Part shown: positions 9,613-20,210 of the stretch, in pieces
Layout of the letters: the number at the start of each line of letters is the position of its first letter
Numbering within the stretch: the first letter of the stretch is position 1
Assembly (NCBI RefSeq): GCF_046630445.1
Contig: NC_092343.1
Span: forward strand, 135,649,501-135,713,500
Direction: 5' to 3'
Length of the DNA stretch: 64,000 nucleotides
DNA from: Rutidosis leptorrhynchoides
Taxonomy: Eukaryota > Streptophyta > Magnoliopsida > Asterales > Asteraceae
Translations under genes and position numbers: made by a program
Notes under the pieces: generated by a model
Database searches by the model: none
Told to the model about the DNA's origin: nothing
What the model saw: only the letters and a program-made list of their open reading frames with translations

Positions 9613-12600
9613 TGAAATGTTCCGTTCTTATTCATTAAAAACGTTCCATATTAATTGATTTCGTTGCGAGGTTTTGACCTCTATATGAGACGTTTTTCCA
9701 AAGACTGCATTCATTTTTAAAACAAACTATAACCTTTATTTCGTCAATAAAGGTTTAAAAAGCTTTACGTAGATTATCAAATAATGATAATCTAAAATAT
9801 CATGTTTACACACGACCATTACATAATGGTTTACAATACAAATATGTTACAACGAAATAAGTTTCTTGAATGCAGTTTTTACACAATATTATACAAGCAT
9901 GGACTCCAAATCTCGTCCTTATTTAAGTATGCGACAGCGGAAGCTCTTAATAATCACCTGAGAATAAACATGCTTAAAATGTCAACAAAAATGTTAGTGA
10001 GTTATAGGTTTAACCTATATATTATCAAATCATAATAATAGACCACAAGATTTCATATTTCAATACACATCCCATACATAGAGATAAAAATCATTCATAT
10101 GGTGAACACCTGGTAACCGACATTAACAAGATGCATATATAAGAATATCCCCATCATTCCGGGACACCCTTCGGATATGATATAAATTTCGAAGTACTAA
10201 AGCATCCGGTACTTTGGATGTGGTTTGTTAGGCCCAATAGATCTATCTTTAGGATTCGCGTCAATTAGGGTGTCTATTCCCTAATTCTTAGATTACCAGA
10301 CTTAATAAAAAGGGGCATATTCGATTTCGATAATTCAACCATAGAATGTAGTTTCACGTACTTGTGTCTATTTTCTAAATCATTTATAAAACCTGCATGT
10401 ATTCTCATCCCAAAAATATTAGATTTTAAAAGTGGGACTATAACTCACTTTCACAGATTTTTTTACTTCGTCGGGAAGTAAGACTTGGCCACTGGTCGAT
10501 TCACGAACCTATAACAAATATGTACATATATATCAAAGTATGTTCAAAATATATTTACAACACTTTTAATACATTTTGATGTTTTAAGTTTATTAAGTCA
10601 GCTGTCCTCGTTAGTAACCTACAACTAGTTGTCCACAGTTAGATGTACAGAAATAAATCGATATATATTATCTTGAATCAATCCACGACCCAGTGTATAC
10701 ATATCTCAGTATTGATCACAACTCAAACTATATATATTTTGGAATCAACCTCAACCCTGTATAGCTAACTCCAACATTCACATATAGAGTGTCTATGGTT
10801 GTTCCGAAATATATATAGATGTGTCGACATGATAGGTCGAAACATTGTATACGTGTCTATGGTATCTCAAGATTACATAATATACAATACAAGTTGATTA
10901 AATTATGGTTGGAATAGATTTGTTACCAATTTTCACGTAGCTAAAATGAGAAAAATTATCCAATCTTGTTTTACCCATAACTTCTTCATTTTAAATCCGT
11001 TTTGAGTGAATCAAATTGGTATGGTTTCATATTGAACTCTAATTTAAGAATATAAACAGAAAAGTATAGGTTTATAGTCGGAAAATTAAGTTACATGTCA
11101 ATTACTAAAGAGGTAGTAATTTCCGTCGAAAAAACGACATCTTGATGACCATTTTGGAAAACATACTTTCACTTTGAGTTTAACCATGATTTTTGGATAT
11201 AGTTTCATGTTCATAAGAAAAATCATTTTCCCAGAAGAACAACTTTTAAATCAAAGTTTATCATAGTTTTTAATTAACTAACCCAAAACAGCCCGCGGTG
11301 TTACTACGACGGCGTATGTCCGGTTTTACGGTGTTCTTCGTGTTTTCAGATTTTAAATCATTAAGTTAGCATATCATATAGATATAGAACATGTGTTTAG
11401 TTGATTTTAAAAGTTTAGAATTAACTAAACTAAACTATGTTCTAGTGATTACACGTTTAAACCTTCGAATAAGATAGCTTTATATATATGAATCGAATGA
11501 TGTTATGAACATCATTACTACCTCAAGTTTTGTGGATAAACCTACTGGAAAAGAGACAAATGGATCTAGCTTCAAAGGATCTTGGATGGCTTGAAAGTTC
11601 TTGAAGTAGAATCATGACACGAAAACAAGTTCAAGTAAGATTTCCACTCGAAATAAGATTGTTATAGTTATAGAAATTGAATCAAAGTTTGAATATGAGT
11701 ATTACCTTGTATTAGAAAGATATCTTACTGTAAATAAGAAAGATTTCTTGAGGTTGGATGATCACTCTACAAGATTGGAAGTAAGCTAGCAAACTTGGAA
11801 GTATTCTTGATTTTATGAAACTAGAACTTGTAGAATTTATGAAGAACACTTAGAACTTGAAGATAGAACTTGAGAGAGATCAATTAGATGAAGAAAATTG
11901 AAGAATGAAAGTGTTTGTAGGTGTTTTTGGTCATTGGTGTATGGATTAGATATAAAGGATATGTAATTTGGTCATTGGTGTTTTTGGTCATTGGTGTATG
12001 TAATTTTATGAGATATTTCATGCTAGTTGCCAAATGATGGTTCCCACATGTGTTAGGTGACTCACATGGGCTGCTAAAATCTGATCATTGGAGTGTATAT
12101 ACCAATAGTACATACATCTAAAAGCTATGTATTGTACGAGTACGAATACGGGTGCATACGAGTAGAATTGTTGATGAAACTGAACGAGGATGTAATTGTA
12201 AGCATTTTTGTTAAGTAGAAGTATTTTGATAAGTGTCTTGAAGTCTTTCAAAAGTGTATGAATAAATATTAAAACACTACATGTATATACATTTTAACTG
12301 AGTCGTTAAGTCATCGTTAGTCGTTACATGTAAGTGTTGTTTTGAAACCTTTAGGTTAACGATCTTGTTAAATGTTGTTAACCCAATGTTTATAATATCA
12401 AATGAGATTTTAAATTATTATATTATCATGATATTATGATGTATGAATATCTCTTAATATGATATATATACATTAAATGTCGTTACAACGATAATCGTTA
12501 CATATATGTCTCGTTTCAAAATCATTAAGTTAGTAGTCTTGTTTTTACATATGTAGTTCATTGTTAATATACTTAATGATATGTTTACTTATCATAATAT

Positions 12601-12827
12601 CATGTTAACTATATATATATCCATATATATGTCATCATATAGTTTTTACAAGTTTTAACTTTCGTGAATCACCGGTCAACTTGGGTGGTCAATTGTCTAT
12701 ATGAAACCTATTTTAATAAATCAAGTCTTAACAAGTTTGATTGCTTAACATGTTGGAAACACTTAATCATGTAAATAACAATTTCATTTAATATATATAT
12801 AAACATGGAGTAGTTCGGGTCACTACA
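9613..12827 (-). repeat. E2 5' LTR (3,215 bp)
   Basis: On the minus strand it starts TGTAGTGACCCGAAC (12827) and ends GGAACATTTCA (9613), followed by the primer-binding site. It matches E1's LTR and the E13 LTR at both ends. The region 9613-10480 is closely similar to 62950-63830. It is AT-rich and has no supported gene; a direct duplication of GTCATTGGTGT-type sequence lies near 11930-12000. Confidence 0.88.
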
Positions 12828-12957
12828 GAACCCATCCCCAATTCATCCAGAATAGATGATGGCTAATTGGTTGATCCATTCCGGTCACACTACTTTCGGA
12901 GCTGGAGTGGGATTCCATTTCGGAATCCGAGGAACTTGAATTAATGATGAATTCCAT
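12828..12957 (-). pseudogene. E3 leader ORF, truncated by E2
   Basis: From the ATG at 12957 the minus strand reads 43 codons: MEFIINSSSSDSEMESHSSS, then ESSVTGMDQPISHHLFWMNW, and is then cut by the E2 LTR. It is Ser/Glu-rich and sits where E2 carries its acidic ORF. No domain is recognised. The rest lies left of E2, outside the window. Confidence 0.5.
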
Positions 12958-13373
12958 TTCGTACGATTGAATAAGGATTTTTCGATATGAAATGATTTTC
13001 GGTTATCGGATGATATTCTAATTACATAGAATATCCATAGATATAGAATAAAAGATTGCATAGATTACGGAGGAATTTGCGGAATATATCAGGCAAAGTT
13101 TAAAGTAACAGATACGATAAGATATGATTTAGCAGATACGCTAAGATATGAATTTTGTCTATACACTACTCATTTAATTAATATAGCAAGACGTGTCTAG
13201 ACTAATAATGATAAGCAGGTAATTTCCTAAGGATGATAAGCAGATGATTTCTGACTAAAAATGATAAGCAAAACTTTTGACATGCAGACACGGTCGAAGT
13301 CCAGACTCACTAATGCATCCTAACGACTTATCAGTTAGACACACTAATACAGACCTGGTTCGCTAAGACCACC
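12958..13373 (-). other. E3 untranslated leader
   Basis: About 415 bp between the primer-binding site and the leader ORF, AT-rich with short direct repeats (GATAAGCAGATGATTT, GATACGATAAGATATGA). It holds the conserved 36-nt block at 13289-13324. No coding frame is seen. Confidence 0.6.
13289..13324 (-). promoter_or_regulatory. Conserved 36-nt leader block of E3
   Basis: Identical over 36 nt to 9513-9548 in E2 and placed at nearly the same distance from the primer-binding site. Confidence 0.5.
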
Positions 13374-13385
13374 GCTCTGATACCA
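13374..13385 (-). promoter_or_regulatory. E3 primer-binding site (tRNA-Met)
   Basis: Minus strand reads TGGTATCAGAGC, the exact match to the 3' end of initiator tRNA-Met, two bases from the LTR end. Confidence 0.9.
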
Positions 13386-15306
13386 ACTGAAAGGACCCAT
13401 TCATATACATTATAAACGATTCACAATAGTTGATTACATTGCGAGGTATTTGACCTATATATGATACATTTTACAAACATTGCATTCGTTTTTAAAAGAC
13501 AAACTTTCTTTACATCGAAAATTGACAGGCATGCATACCATTTCATAATATCCAGTATCCAACTATAAATTGATTTAATAATAATCTTTGATGAACTCAA
13601 TGACTCGAATGCAACGTTCTTCAAAATATGCTATGAAAGACTCCAAGTAATATCTTTAAAATGAGCAAATGCACAGCGGAATATTTCTTTAACACCAGAG
13701 AATAAACATGCTTTAAAGTGTCAACCAAAAGGTTGGTGAGTTCATTAGTTTATCATAATCATTTATTTCCATCATTTTAATAGACCACAAGAATTTCATT
13801 TCCAGTTCTCATAAATATACGTCCCATACATAGAGACAAAAATAATCATTCATATGGTGAACACCTGGTAACCGACATTAACTAGATACATATAAGAATA
13901 TCCCCTATCATTCCGGGATCCTCCTTCGGACATGATATAAATTTCGAAGTACTAAAGCATCCGGTACTTTGGATGGGGTTTGTTAGGCCCAATAGATCTA
14001 TTTTTAGGATTCGCGTCAATTAGGGTGTCTGTTCCCTAATTCTTAGATTACCATACTTTAATAAAAAATGGCATATTCGATTTCGATAATTCAACCATAG
14101 AATGTAGTTTCAATTACTTGTGTCTATTTCGTCAAATATTTATAAAAGCGCATGTATTCTCAGTCCCAAAAATATAAAGGGTAAAAAGACAAATGAAACT
14201 CACCATACTGTATTTTGTAGTAAAAATACATATAACATCATTGAACAAGTGAAAGGTTGGCCTCGAATTCACGAACCTAAATTAATTATATATATTTATG
14301 TGTTGGTCAATATTTGTCTAACAAATTAGGTCAAGTCATAGTGTACCACAATCCTAATGCTCGAGACTAATATGCAAAAGTCAACAAAAGTAAATTTGAC
14401 TCAAAATAATTTCCAAAAATCTATACATGATTAATATATAGTTTAAATATCGTCGTTTTATATTTTTAAATATTTTTAAAAGATTTATTAGAGTAAATAA
14501 TATAATTTATTTATTAATTAATAAAATTTTGTATTAAATTTATATAATAAAATATACTTTTATATATATTAAGTAATAAAATTTATAGGGTTCATTTAAT
14601 ATCATAAAGATAATATGATAGGTATTATTAAAGTAAGTTATTACACGTAGTATAATATATTTGTATCACATATTTATTTGATAAAATAATATCTATAATG
14701 ATAGTAAGTAAAAGTTGTATTATTTTGTAATAATAATTATTATTATAAAAATATCAATATTTATAATTACTAAGATGACATTATGATAAAACGATAATTC
14801 TAATTATGATAACTTTAATATTTACGATAATTTTTAATATTATCTTTAAAATAATAATTCTATTTAAAATAATAATAATAATGATATTTTATAGTAACAA
14901 TGACATTTCTATTAAAATGATAATTTTTGTTAAAATGATAGTTTTAATACTAACGATACTTTTAATAATAATAGTAATGATAAAAATAATAAGAACGATA
15001 ATTTTATCTAAATCAATATCTTATAATATTTTAATTTCATCATGATACTCTTACTCATTATTTCCTAATCGTTTCATTTAATAGCTTTTAATCGTCTTTT
15101 ATATCGTGTTCATAATAATGATAATAATAGTAATCAAAATAATTAGGTGTTACAAATATTAGTTTTAATTACACTAATATTAATAATGATAGTTACTATA
15201 ACATTATTAACGATAATAATAATAATAATTATCTTAATGATAATATAGTAATAATAATAATAATAACAATAACCATTTTTAAATAATGATATATATATTA
15301 ATAATG

Positions 15307-15380
<74 letters not shown>
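15307..15380. repeat. (AAT)n microsatellite
   Basis: A 74-bp uninterrupted run of AAT/TAA inside the E3 LTR, in a wider region of imperfect AAT and ATG-type triplets (14850-15550). Confidence 0.9.
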
Positions 15381-16156
15381 TGGATAATAATAATAATACT
15401 AATTTTAACTTTAACGATAATAACGATAGTAATAATAAAAAAAATAACAATTTTTAATGATAAATCCCATTTATTGATAAAGATAATAATAATGATAATA
15501 ATAAGATAAAACTAGAACGACGATAAAAACGACGATAATAATAATCATTTTTAATAAAAATATCAAAAATTCAATTGATTATAACTTCTAATCCGTTCAT
15601 CGAAACCATTCGATATCTAAAGGAAAAGTTCTTAATTTTTCGCTAGCTTTCCAAGGACATGCATATCTTATACCTTATCTCAACCGCAAGTGTAACTAAT
15701 TCAAGATTCATCCAAACCTGTCTAAGGGCAATATCAAAAGTACAAGCATGCATAATCCTAAATACTCGAGCACTAGTCAGGGATACACTATTAGTATGTA
15801 AAAGTTGAATTATGAGTACTCACGTATCAATATTGAGATTCAATATTGCAGGAAAGGTACGTAGACGCAACGGAAATGATAAACACTATATTGACCTCAC
15901 GAGCATACCCATGAACCATACTCAATCACCTCCATAGCTATAACCCATAATTTCCTTAATCCTATCCTACTCGAAAAACAATTTCGAAATCACTCGGACA
16001 GCACTCCGTCGTAATATTTTATGTATACTAATAATATCTTGAAATAATACGGAGTAAATATATATATGTAAATCGATTGAGAGAGTTTAGAGAAAAATAT
16101 TTTCAAGTTTCTATGAAATAATGAAACCTATTGAATTCTATTTATAATAGATTTTT

Positions 16157-16281
16157 GAATTATTAAAGTGAATTATTAAAGTATGAATTATTAAAGTGAA
16201 TTATTAAAGTATGAATTATTAAAGTGAATTATTAAAGTATGAATTATTAAAGTGAATTATTAAAGTATGAATTATTAAAGT
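16157..16281. repeat. Tandem GAATTATTAAAGT repeat in E3 LTR
   Basis: Nine copies of GAATTATTAAAGT, arranged as a 28-bp higher-order unit (one 13-mer plus one 13-mer with AT added) repeated about 4.5 times without other variation. Confidence 0.92.
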
Positions 16282-17038
16282 TAAAGTAAAGTAAAAATAA
16301 AGTAAAGGTAAAGTTTAAGTATAGTAAAAGTATAAAACTATGTACGTATAATACGCGTATAAATATATATAATATTAATTTAAATCGTTATATATATATT
16401 TAATAAAATAAAATATAAATATCGTTATCTTTATCATACTAGTTAAGTAATAAGTTGTCAAAAGTGGTTCTAGATATTTATAAAAGTTATATACGTTTTA
16501 ATAATAAAGTTCTTCTTAAACTGAAAACGTTTTTGTACGTTTGAAACTAAATAGATCAATCGAGTCTTTATGAGATTCAATCTTCCACTATCCTTTGTCT
16601 AGTTCTCAATGATTGACATTTTGTTCTTATTTATAAATCACTTTACCATTTTCCGAATATTGTTAAAATGGAAAGATTTCTCAAATTAACGTGGGCCTTT
16701 CAACAGAGACTTGTAATCATAATTCAATATATCTGATAATTCAATCATTTGATCTTATCTTCTAATTCCATTGATAAACATTTTGAAACAGATACAATCA
16801 TATAAAGTATTTAATCTAATATTTTATTTACGTTTCAAGTTATAATATATATACACATATACATATATAATCATATTCGTTTAATGGTTCGTGAATCGTT
16901 GGAACTTGGTCGAGGTTGAATGAATGTATGAACATAGTTTAAAATTCTTGAAATTTAACTTAACAAATATTGCTTATCGTGTCGGAAACATATAAAGATT
17001 AAAGTTTAAATTTGGTTGGAAATTTCCGGGTTGTCACA

Positions 17039-17580
17039 CAACCACCTTCATACTCTTGAATACAGACACATCTTCTGGTCCAAAGAGTACATAATTACCT
17101 TCTGCTGTCAACTGTGGTACTAATAGTAAATTCTTCTTTAGGCCAGGGACAAGATACACCTTCTCGAGTTGGAGCTTATGAGAGCCGCCTTCATTTGGAA
17201 ATATTGTCCTTCCAATGTGAGAAATAGACAACCTTGAATTGTCGGCTGTCAACACGACTCTCTTTCCTTTGTAATCCTCCATTTCTTGCAGCTTCGTCCC
17301 ATCGTTGGTCATATGATTTGAGCACCCAGAATCGATGATCCAATCATCTTTGTAGTTTATTTTTGACTTTAAAGTTGTTGTAAGAGCTTGATCATCTATG
17401 TCAGCTTCAACAGAGAGTCCAGCTTCTGCATCCCATGTTTCCTCATTAATGGTTGCTTCGAATGTGACCTCTTTCTTCTCATCTCTTGCGGCGGCCACAT
17501 TTCCTTCGAAAGTTCGCCTTATGGGGAATCTACAATCTCGAGCAAAATGACCCTTCTTGCCACAATTGAAGCATTCACCA
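17039..17580 (-). pseudogene. E4 zinc knuckle and protease (truncated)
   Basis: Continues gag in a shifted frame: CFNCGKKGHFARDC (a perfect CCHC knuckle), an acidic linker (EEKKEVTFEATINEETWDAE-type sequence), then the copia protease active site DWIIDSGCSNHM, and KVYLVPGLKKNLLLVPQL. It ends at GPEDVSVFKSMKVV where E3 was inserted. In copia elements the protease releases Gag, integrase and RT from one polyprotein. Confidence 0.85.
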
Positions 17581-18384
17581 TTTTTTTCTCTTATCATTTT
17601 CCCCGTATTGTTGGCGATGATCTCTTCTTCTTTGTCGAGCTCCCCCTGAAGCGTTGCCTTTTGTTTTTGGGTGACCCTTCCACCCATATGTCTTACTTTC
17701 TTTAATCGCCTCCTGTCTTCGAGATATTGCTTTCTTCTTATTGGTGAAGAGTGCATCTTCTCCGTCTTTTATAGTTACTTCATTCATCTGTTTGGCTAAT
17801 GCTTCTTGGTTAGTCAATAAATTTTCCAGCTCTATTAATGATGGTTGAGTAGGCCATCCTCTCACAGCTGCTATATATCCATTATACTCGGACCTTAAGC
17901 CGTGGATGATAATTCTCTTCATCCTTGAATCACTCACTTTCTCTTCAGGAGCAAGCTGAGATATCTCACGGTAAATAGATTTCACCTTGGTGAAATACTG
18001 AGAAATAGACAGACTTTCTTGTGAGATACCCGCGAGCTCATTTTCCAAGAGCTGGAGGCGTGCTTCATTCTTCTTTGAAAATATTTTTTCAAAAGTTTCC
18101 CAAACGGCCTTTGGTGTTTTCTCGTCACGGATGTGCTCCAATAGATCCTCCTCGATTGTAGTCTTCAATATAAATAAAGCCTTCTCGGCCTTGATGTTCC
18201 ATTTTCTCAAGGCTTCGGCATTTTCTTTCGGTGGAGGCGTTGTGTCACTGCCAGCAACTATTTCCCATAAATCATGTCCTTGTAGGTAGGATTCTATACA
18301 GGTCCGCCAATAACCATAGTTGTGGTTATTGAGACTCTTGATTCCACTGCTCGTACTTGCAAGATCTGCCATCATGACGTCCAA
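17575..18384 (-). pseudogene. E4 copia Gag (frameshifted at an A run)
   Basis: A 269-residue frame starting MDVMMADLAST. It has the copia gag core: LNNHNYGYWRTCIESYLQG, KALFILKTTIEEDLLEHIRD, AVWETFEKIFSKKNEARLQL, SISQYFTKVKSIYREIS and MKRIIIHGLRSEYNGYIAAV. It ends at a TGA directly after a run of seven A (plus strand 17580-17587), where the zinc knuckle continues in another frame. One extra or missing A explains the break. The family is UBN2-type gag (gag-polypeptide of copia elements). Confidence 0.88.
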
Positions 18385-18537
18385 CGCTCAATAAGCTTGG
18401 TCCCAGACAGATGAGCTTTCACAGTTCCTAACTATGCTCCGACAGAATCCCCCTTAGAGCTTCGGTGTTAACAAGTTGAAGTAAACGTCCAACGTTTACC
18501 GATGTTTTCCTCCACTAGAAATGGTCTCGAACAGCCT

Positions 18538-18549
18538 GCTCTGATACCA
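18538..18549 (-). promoter_or_regulatory. E4 primer-binding site (tRNA-Met)
   Basis: Minus strand reads TGGTATCAGAGC, three bases from the LTR end, as usual for copia elements. Confidence 0.9.
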
Positions 18550-18680
18550 ATTGTTGGAAGCTTCGACGAGCCCAACACACACACTATAGAGGACCTAGGT
18601 TATACTCACTTACTACACCAACACTTTGACGTTGGTTAGCCTTTAATTTTATAAATCCGTAGTGCACAATAATACTTAGG

Positions 18681-18747
18681 CGACAGTGTCGACCATATAT
18701 CGTTCAGGCGGTATCACCGACCATATATCACTTAGGCGGCAAAGCCG
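18681..18747. repeat. Three 28-bp repeats with compensating hairpin stems
   Basis: Hairpins start at 18681, 18709 and 18737. They read CGAC-agt-GTCG, CGGT-atc-ACCG and CGGC-aaa-GCCG, each followed by ACCATATA. The flanks are constant; the stems differ but each pairs perfectly. Confidence 0.9.
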
Positions 18748-18962
18748 ACCATATAGTAGATACAACACAAGTGCACTAAGAATTTAAACACAAACTGAGG
18801 CTTAACCGGGAAACTTAACAAAGAACACTTTTATTAATACAAAGAAACAATTACAATATTACTTATAAGTTTTCTTTTCTCTACTTATAAGCTATCTCTA
18901 ACTCACACTCTTCTTACTTGACACCTTACTTACACCTTTCACAAATGAACTACTCATCACCC

Positions 18963-18971
18963 ATATTTATA
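18963..18971 (-). promoter_or_regulatory. E4 LTR TATA box
   Basis: TATAAATAT on the minus strand, about 420 bp before the LTR end; a plausible core promoter. Confidence 0.55.
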
Positions 18972-19204
18972 CTACCCTATGGAACATTCTAGAAATTAGA
19001 TATTTCCATGGATCAATATCTAGATATTTTCTACACATACAAATATCTAGATTTTTCCTATCAAATACAAATTTCTATATTTTTCCTACCATATTCTAAA
19101 TTCTAAATATTTTCTTATACATATTAATATCTAGATATTTTATATACATCTACTAATTCCATATTTTATAATACTAAATTTGCATTGTATTTTAACGGTG
19201 AACA

Positions 19205-20197
19205 AAAACAACAAGAAGATGAATAAACCAGAGAGCTATTGATCGTTCAAGGGAGCGAAAAGATATTAGTAAAAAGCTCTATGGCCCTTCTAGTTAGCAC
19301 GAGTTGACTCCAGCAGTCCTTGTTGAGTCCTGCTTAGTGAGATAATGATAATGATGTACATTGTAGGTGCTTAAACTTAATTGTAAAGGGGAGATATCCA
19401 TGGGCTATAAATATCTAACCCTCGCCCTTTCATTTATAACTCTTAGCCATTACTTTTGATCAATTAACCAGTACTTAAATCGATGCTCAAGCAAGTTGTA
19501 GAAAACACTCATTTGGTCAATTGACCTTTCATTTTTCTTTTTCTTTTTTGTAAAAAAAAAAAAAGTATTTTATTTTATTATATTTTCCTAATTATTGGCC
19601 GGAGGTCCACTCGGAAGCAATCTACCTATCCGTTAAATAGAGAGAGGAATGACTTTCTCTATTTTTGAGAATGTTTTAGTGGGAAATGATTTGTCTTTAT
19701 TTTCGGATAGAGGAATGATTGTCTACAACTCACCTCCCTCATATACTACTTATCTGGTATTGGGTTTTGTTGTTATTGTTGTTGTTGGTCATTTGTAACT
19801 TTCATTCAATATCAGCTTGTACATTATGGCTCTCAGTCTTATTCTCTACAATCACTTACACAATCCAAATATGAAATCAATGTCCTATGATCCTCGATGC
19901 TCAACATTCATAAAATTTCTTCAATGTCGTGTTTCATGCCTTTTAAGCGTTTCTTTCATCTTGTAAAGGCTTTTCCATGGGTACAAACCATAGGGTACAT
20001 CATTATCACTTAATACAAGTGAAGAAATATTACACTAAAAGATTGTGCGTTATTATGTTCAAGATCATTAAAGTAATTTATGTTTGGAAAATGCTAATCA
20101 TAATCTTTAGGACAATTGTTAAGCTTTCGAAGTTTAAAATTATTTCCAATACAAAACTTAATATTTTGATGAATAAATAAACCCTTGAATTTAATAT
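19205..20197. other. Intergenic, no gene seen
   Basis: AT-rich sequence with no supported gene on either strand. A TATA-like GGCTATAAATATC lies at 19399-19411 and a poly(A) run at 19551-19564. A 67-codon open frame at 19977-20180 has no recognisable domain and looks random. Confidence 0.5.
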
Positions 20198-20210
20198 AGA
20201 AAGTACATTA
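20198..20210. repeat. Target-site duplication of LINE E5, left copy
   Basis: AGAAAGTACATTA here and AGAAAGTACACTA at 22568-22580 match at 12 of 13 positions and flank the poly(A) end and the 5' end of the LINE. Confidence 0.85.

Larger units (their letters stand above)
3136..12827 (-). mobile_element. E2: Ty3 LTR retrotransposon with acidic and F-box leader ORFs
   Basis: Read on the minus strand: 5' LTR (12827-9613), primer-binding site, acidic ORF, F-box ORF, gag-protease, reverse transcriptase, RNase H, integrase. The 3' part of integrase and the 3' LTR lie left of E1, outside the window. The 5' LTR begins at 12827 directly beside a truncated leader ORF of E3, so E2 inserted into E3; the 5-bp right flank is GAACC (12828-12832). 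The pol is broken by several frameshifts and by substitutions in catalytic residues, so this copy is dead. Confidence 0.85.
12828..17038 (-). mobile_element. E3: Ty3-type LTR retrotransposon, 5' LTR and leader
   Basis: The visible part is the 5' LTR (17038-13388), primer-binding site, leader and the start of a leader ORF. E2 interrupts it at 12828. On its right side it interrupts the protease region of copia element E4 at 17038/17040. No gag or pol of E3 is in the window, so the superfamily is judged from its LTR and leader, which share blocks with E2. Confidence 0.75.
13388..17038 (-). repeat. E3 5' LTR (~3,650 bp)
   Basis: On the minus strand it begins TGTGACAACCCGGAAATTTCC (17038; 17040 is possible because of a CACA repeat) and ends GGGTCCTTTCA (13388). 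Solo LTR E9 (30268-33023) has the same ends and long matching stretches, so they are one family. The centre (about 14440-15560) is extremely AT-rich with simple repeats. Confidence 0.85.
17039..19204 (-). mobile_element. E4: Ty1/copia retrotransposon, 5' part
   Basis: Minus strand: LTR (19204-18552), primer-binding site (18549-18538), leader, gag, zinc knuckle and protease, cut at 17038 by E3. Integrase, RT and 3' LTR are not in the window. It is the oldest layer of the left nest. The 5-bp flank right of the LTR is AAAAC (19205-19209); the partner copy is outside. Confidence 0.88.
18552..19204 (-). repeat. E4 5' LTR (653 bp)
   Basis: Minus strand begins TGTTCACCG and ends AGCTTCCAACA, giving TGTT...AACA ends. 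A TATA box (TATAAATAT, minus strand 18971-18963) is at the expected place. The left part (18681-18747) holds three 28-bp repeats that each form a small hairpin. Confidence 0.85.

Noticed and set aside
19977-20180. 67-codon frame beside the LINE
   Set aside because: AT-rich Lys/Ile-rich composition expected by chance; no homology recognised.
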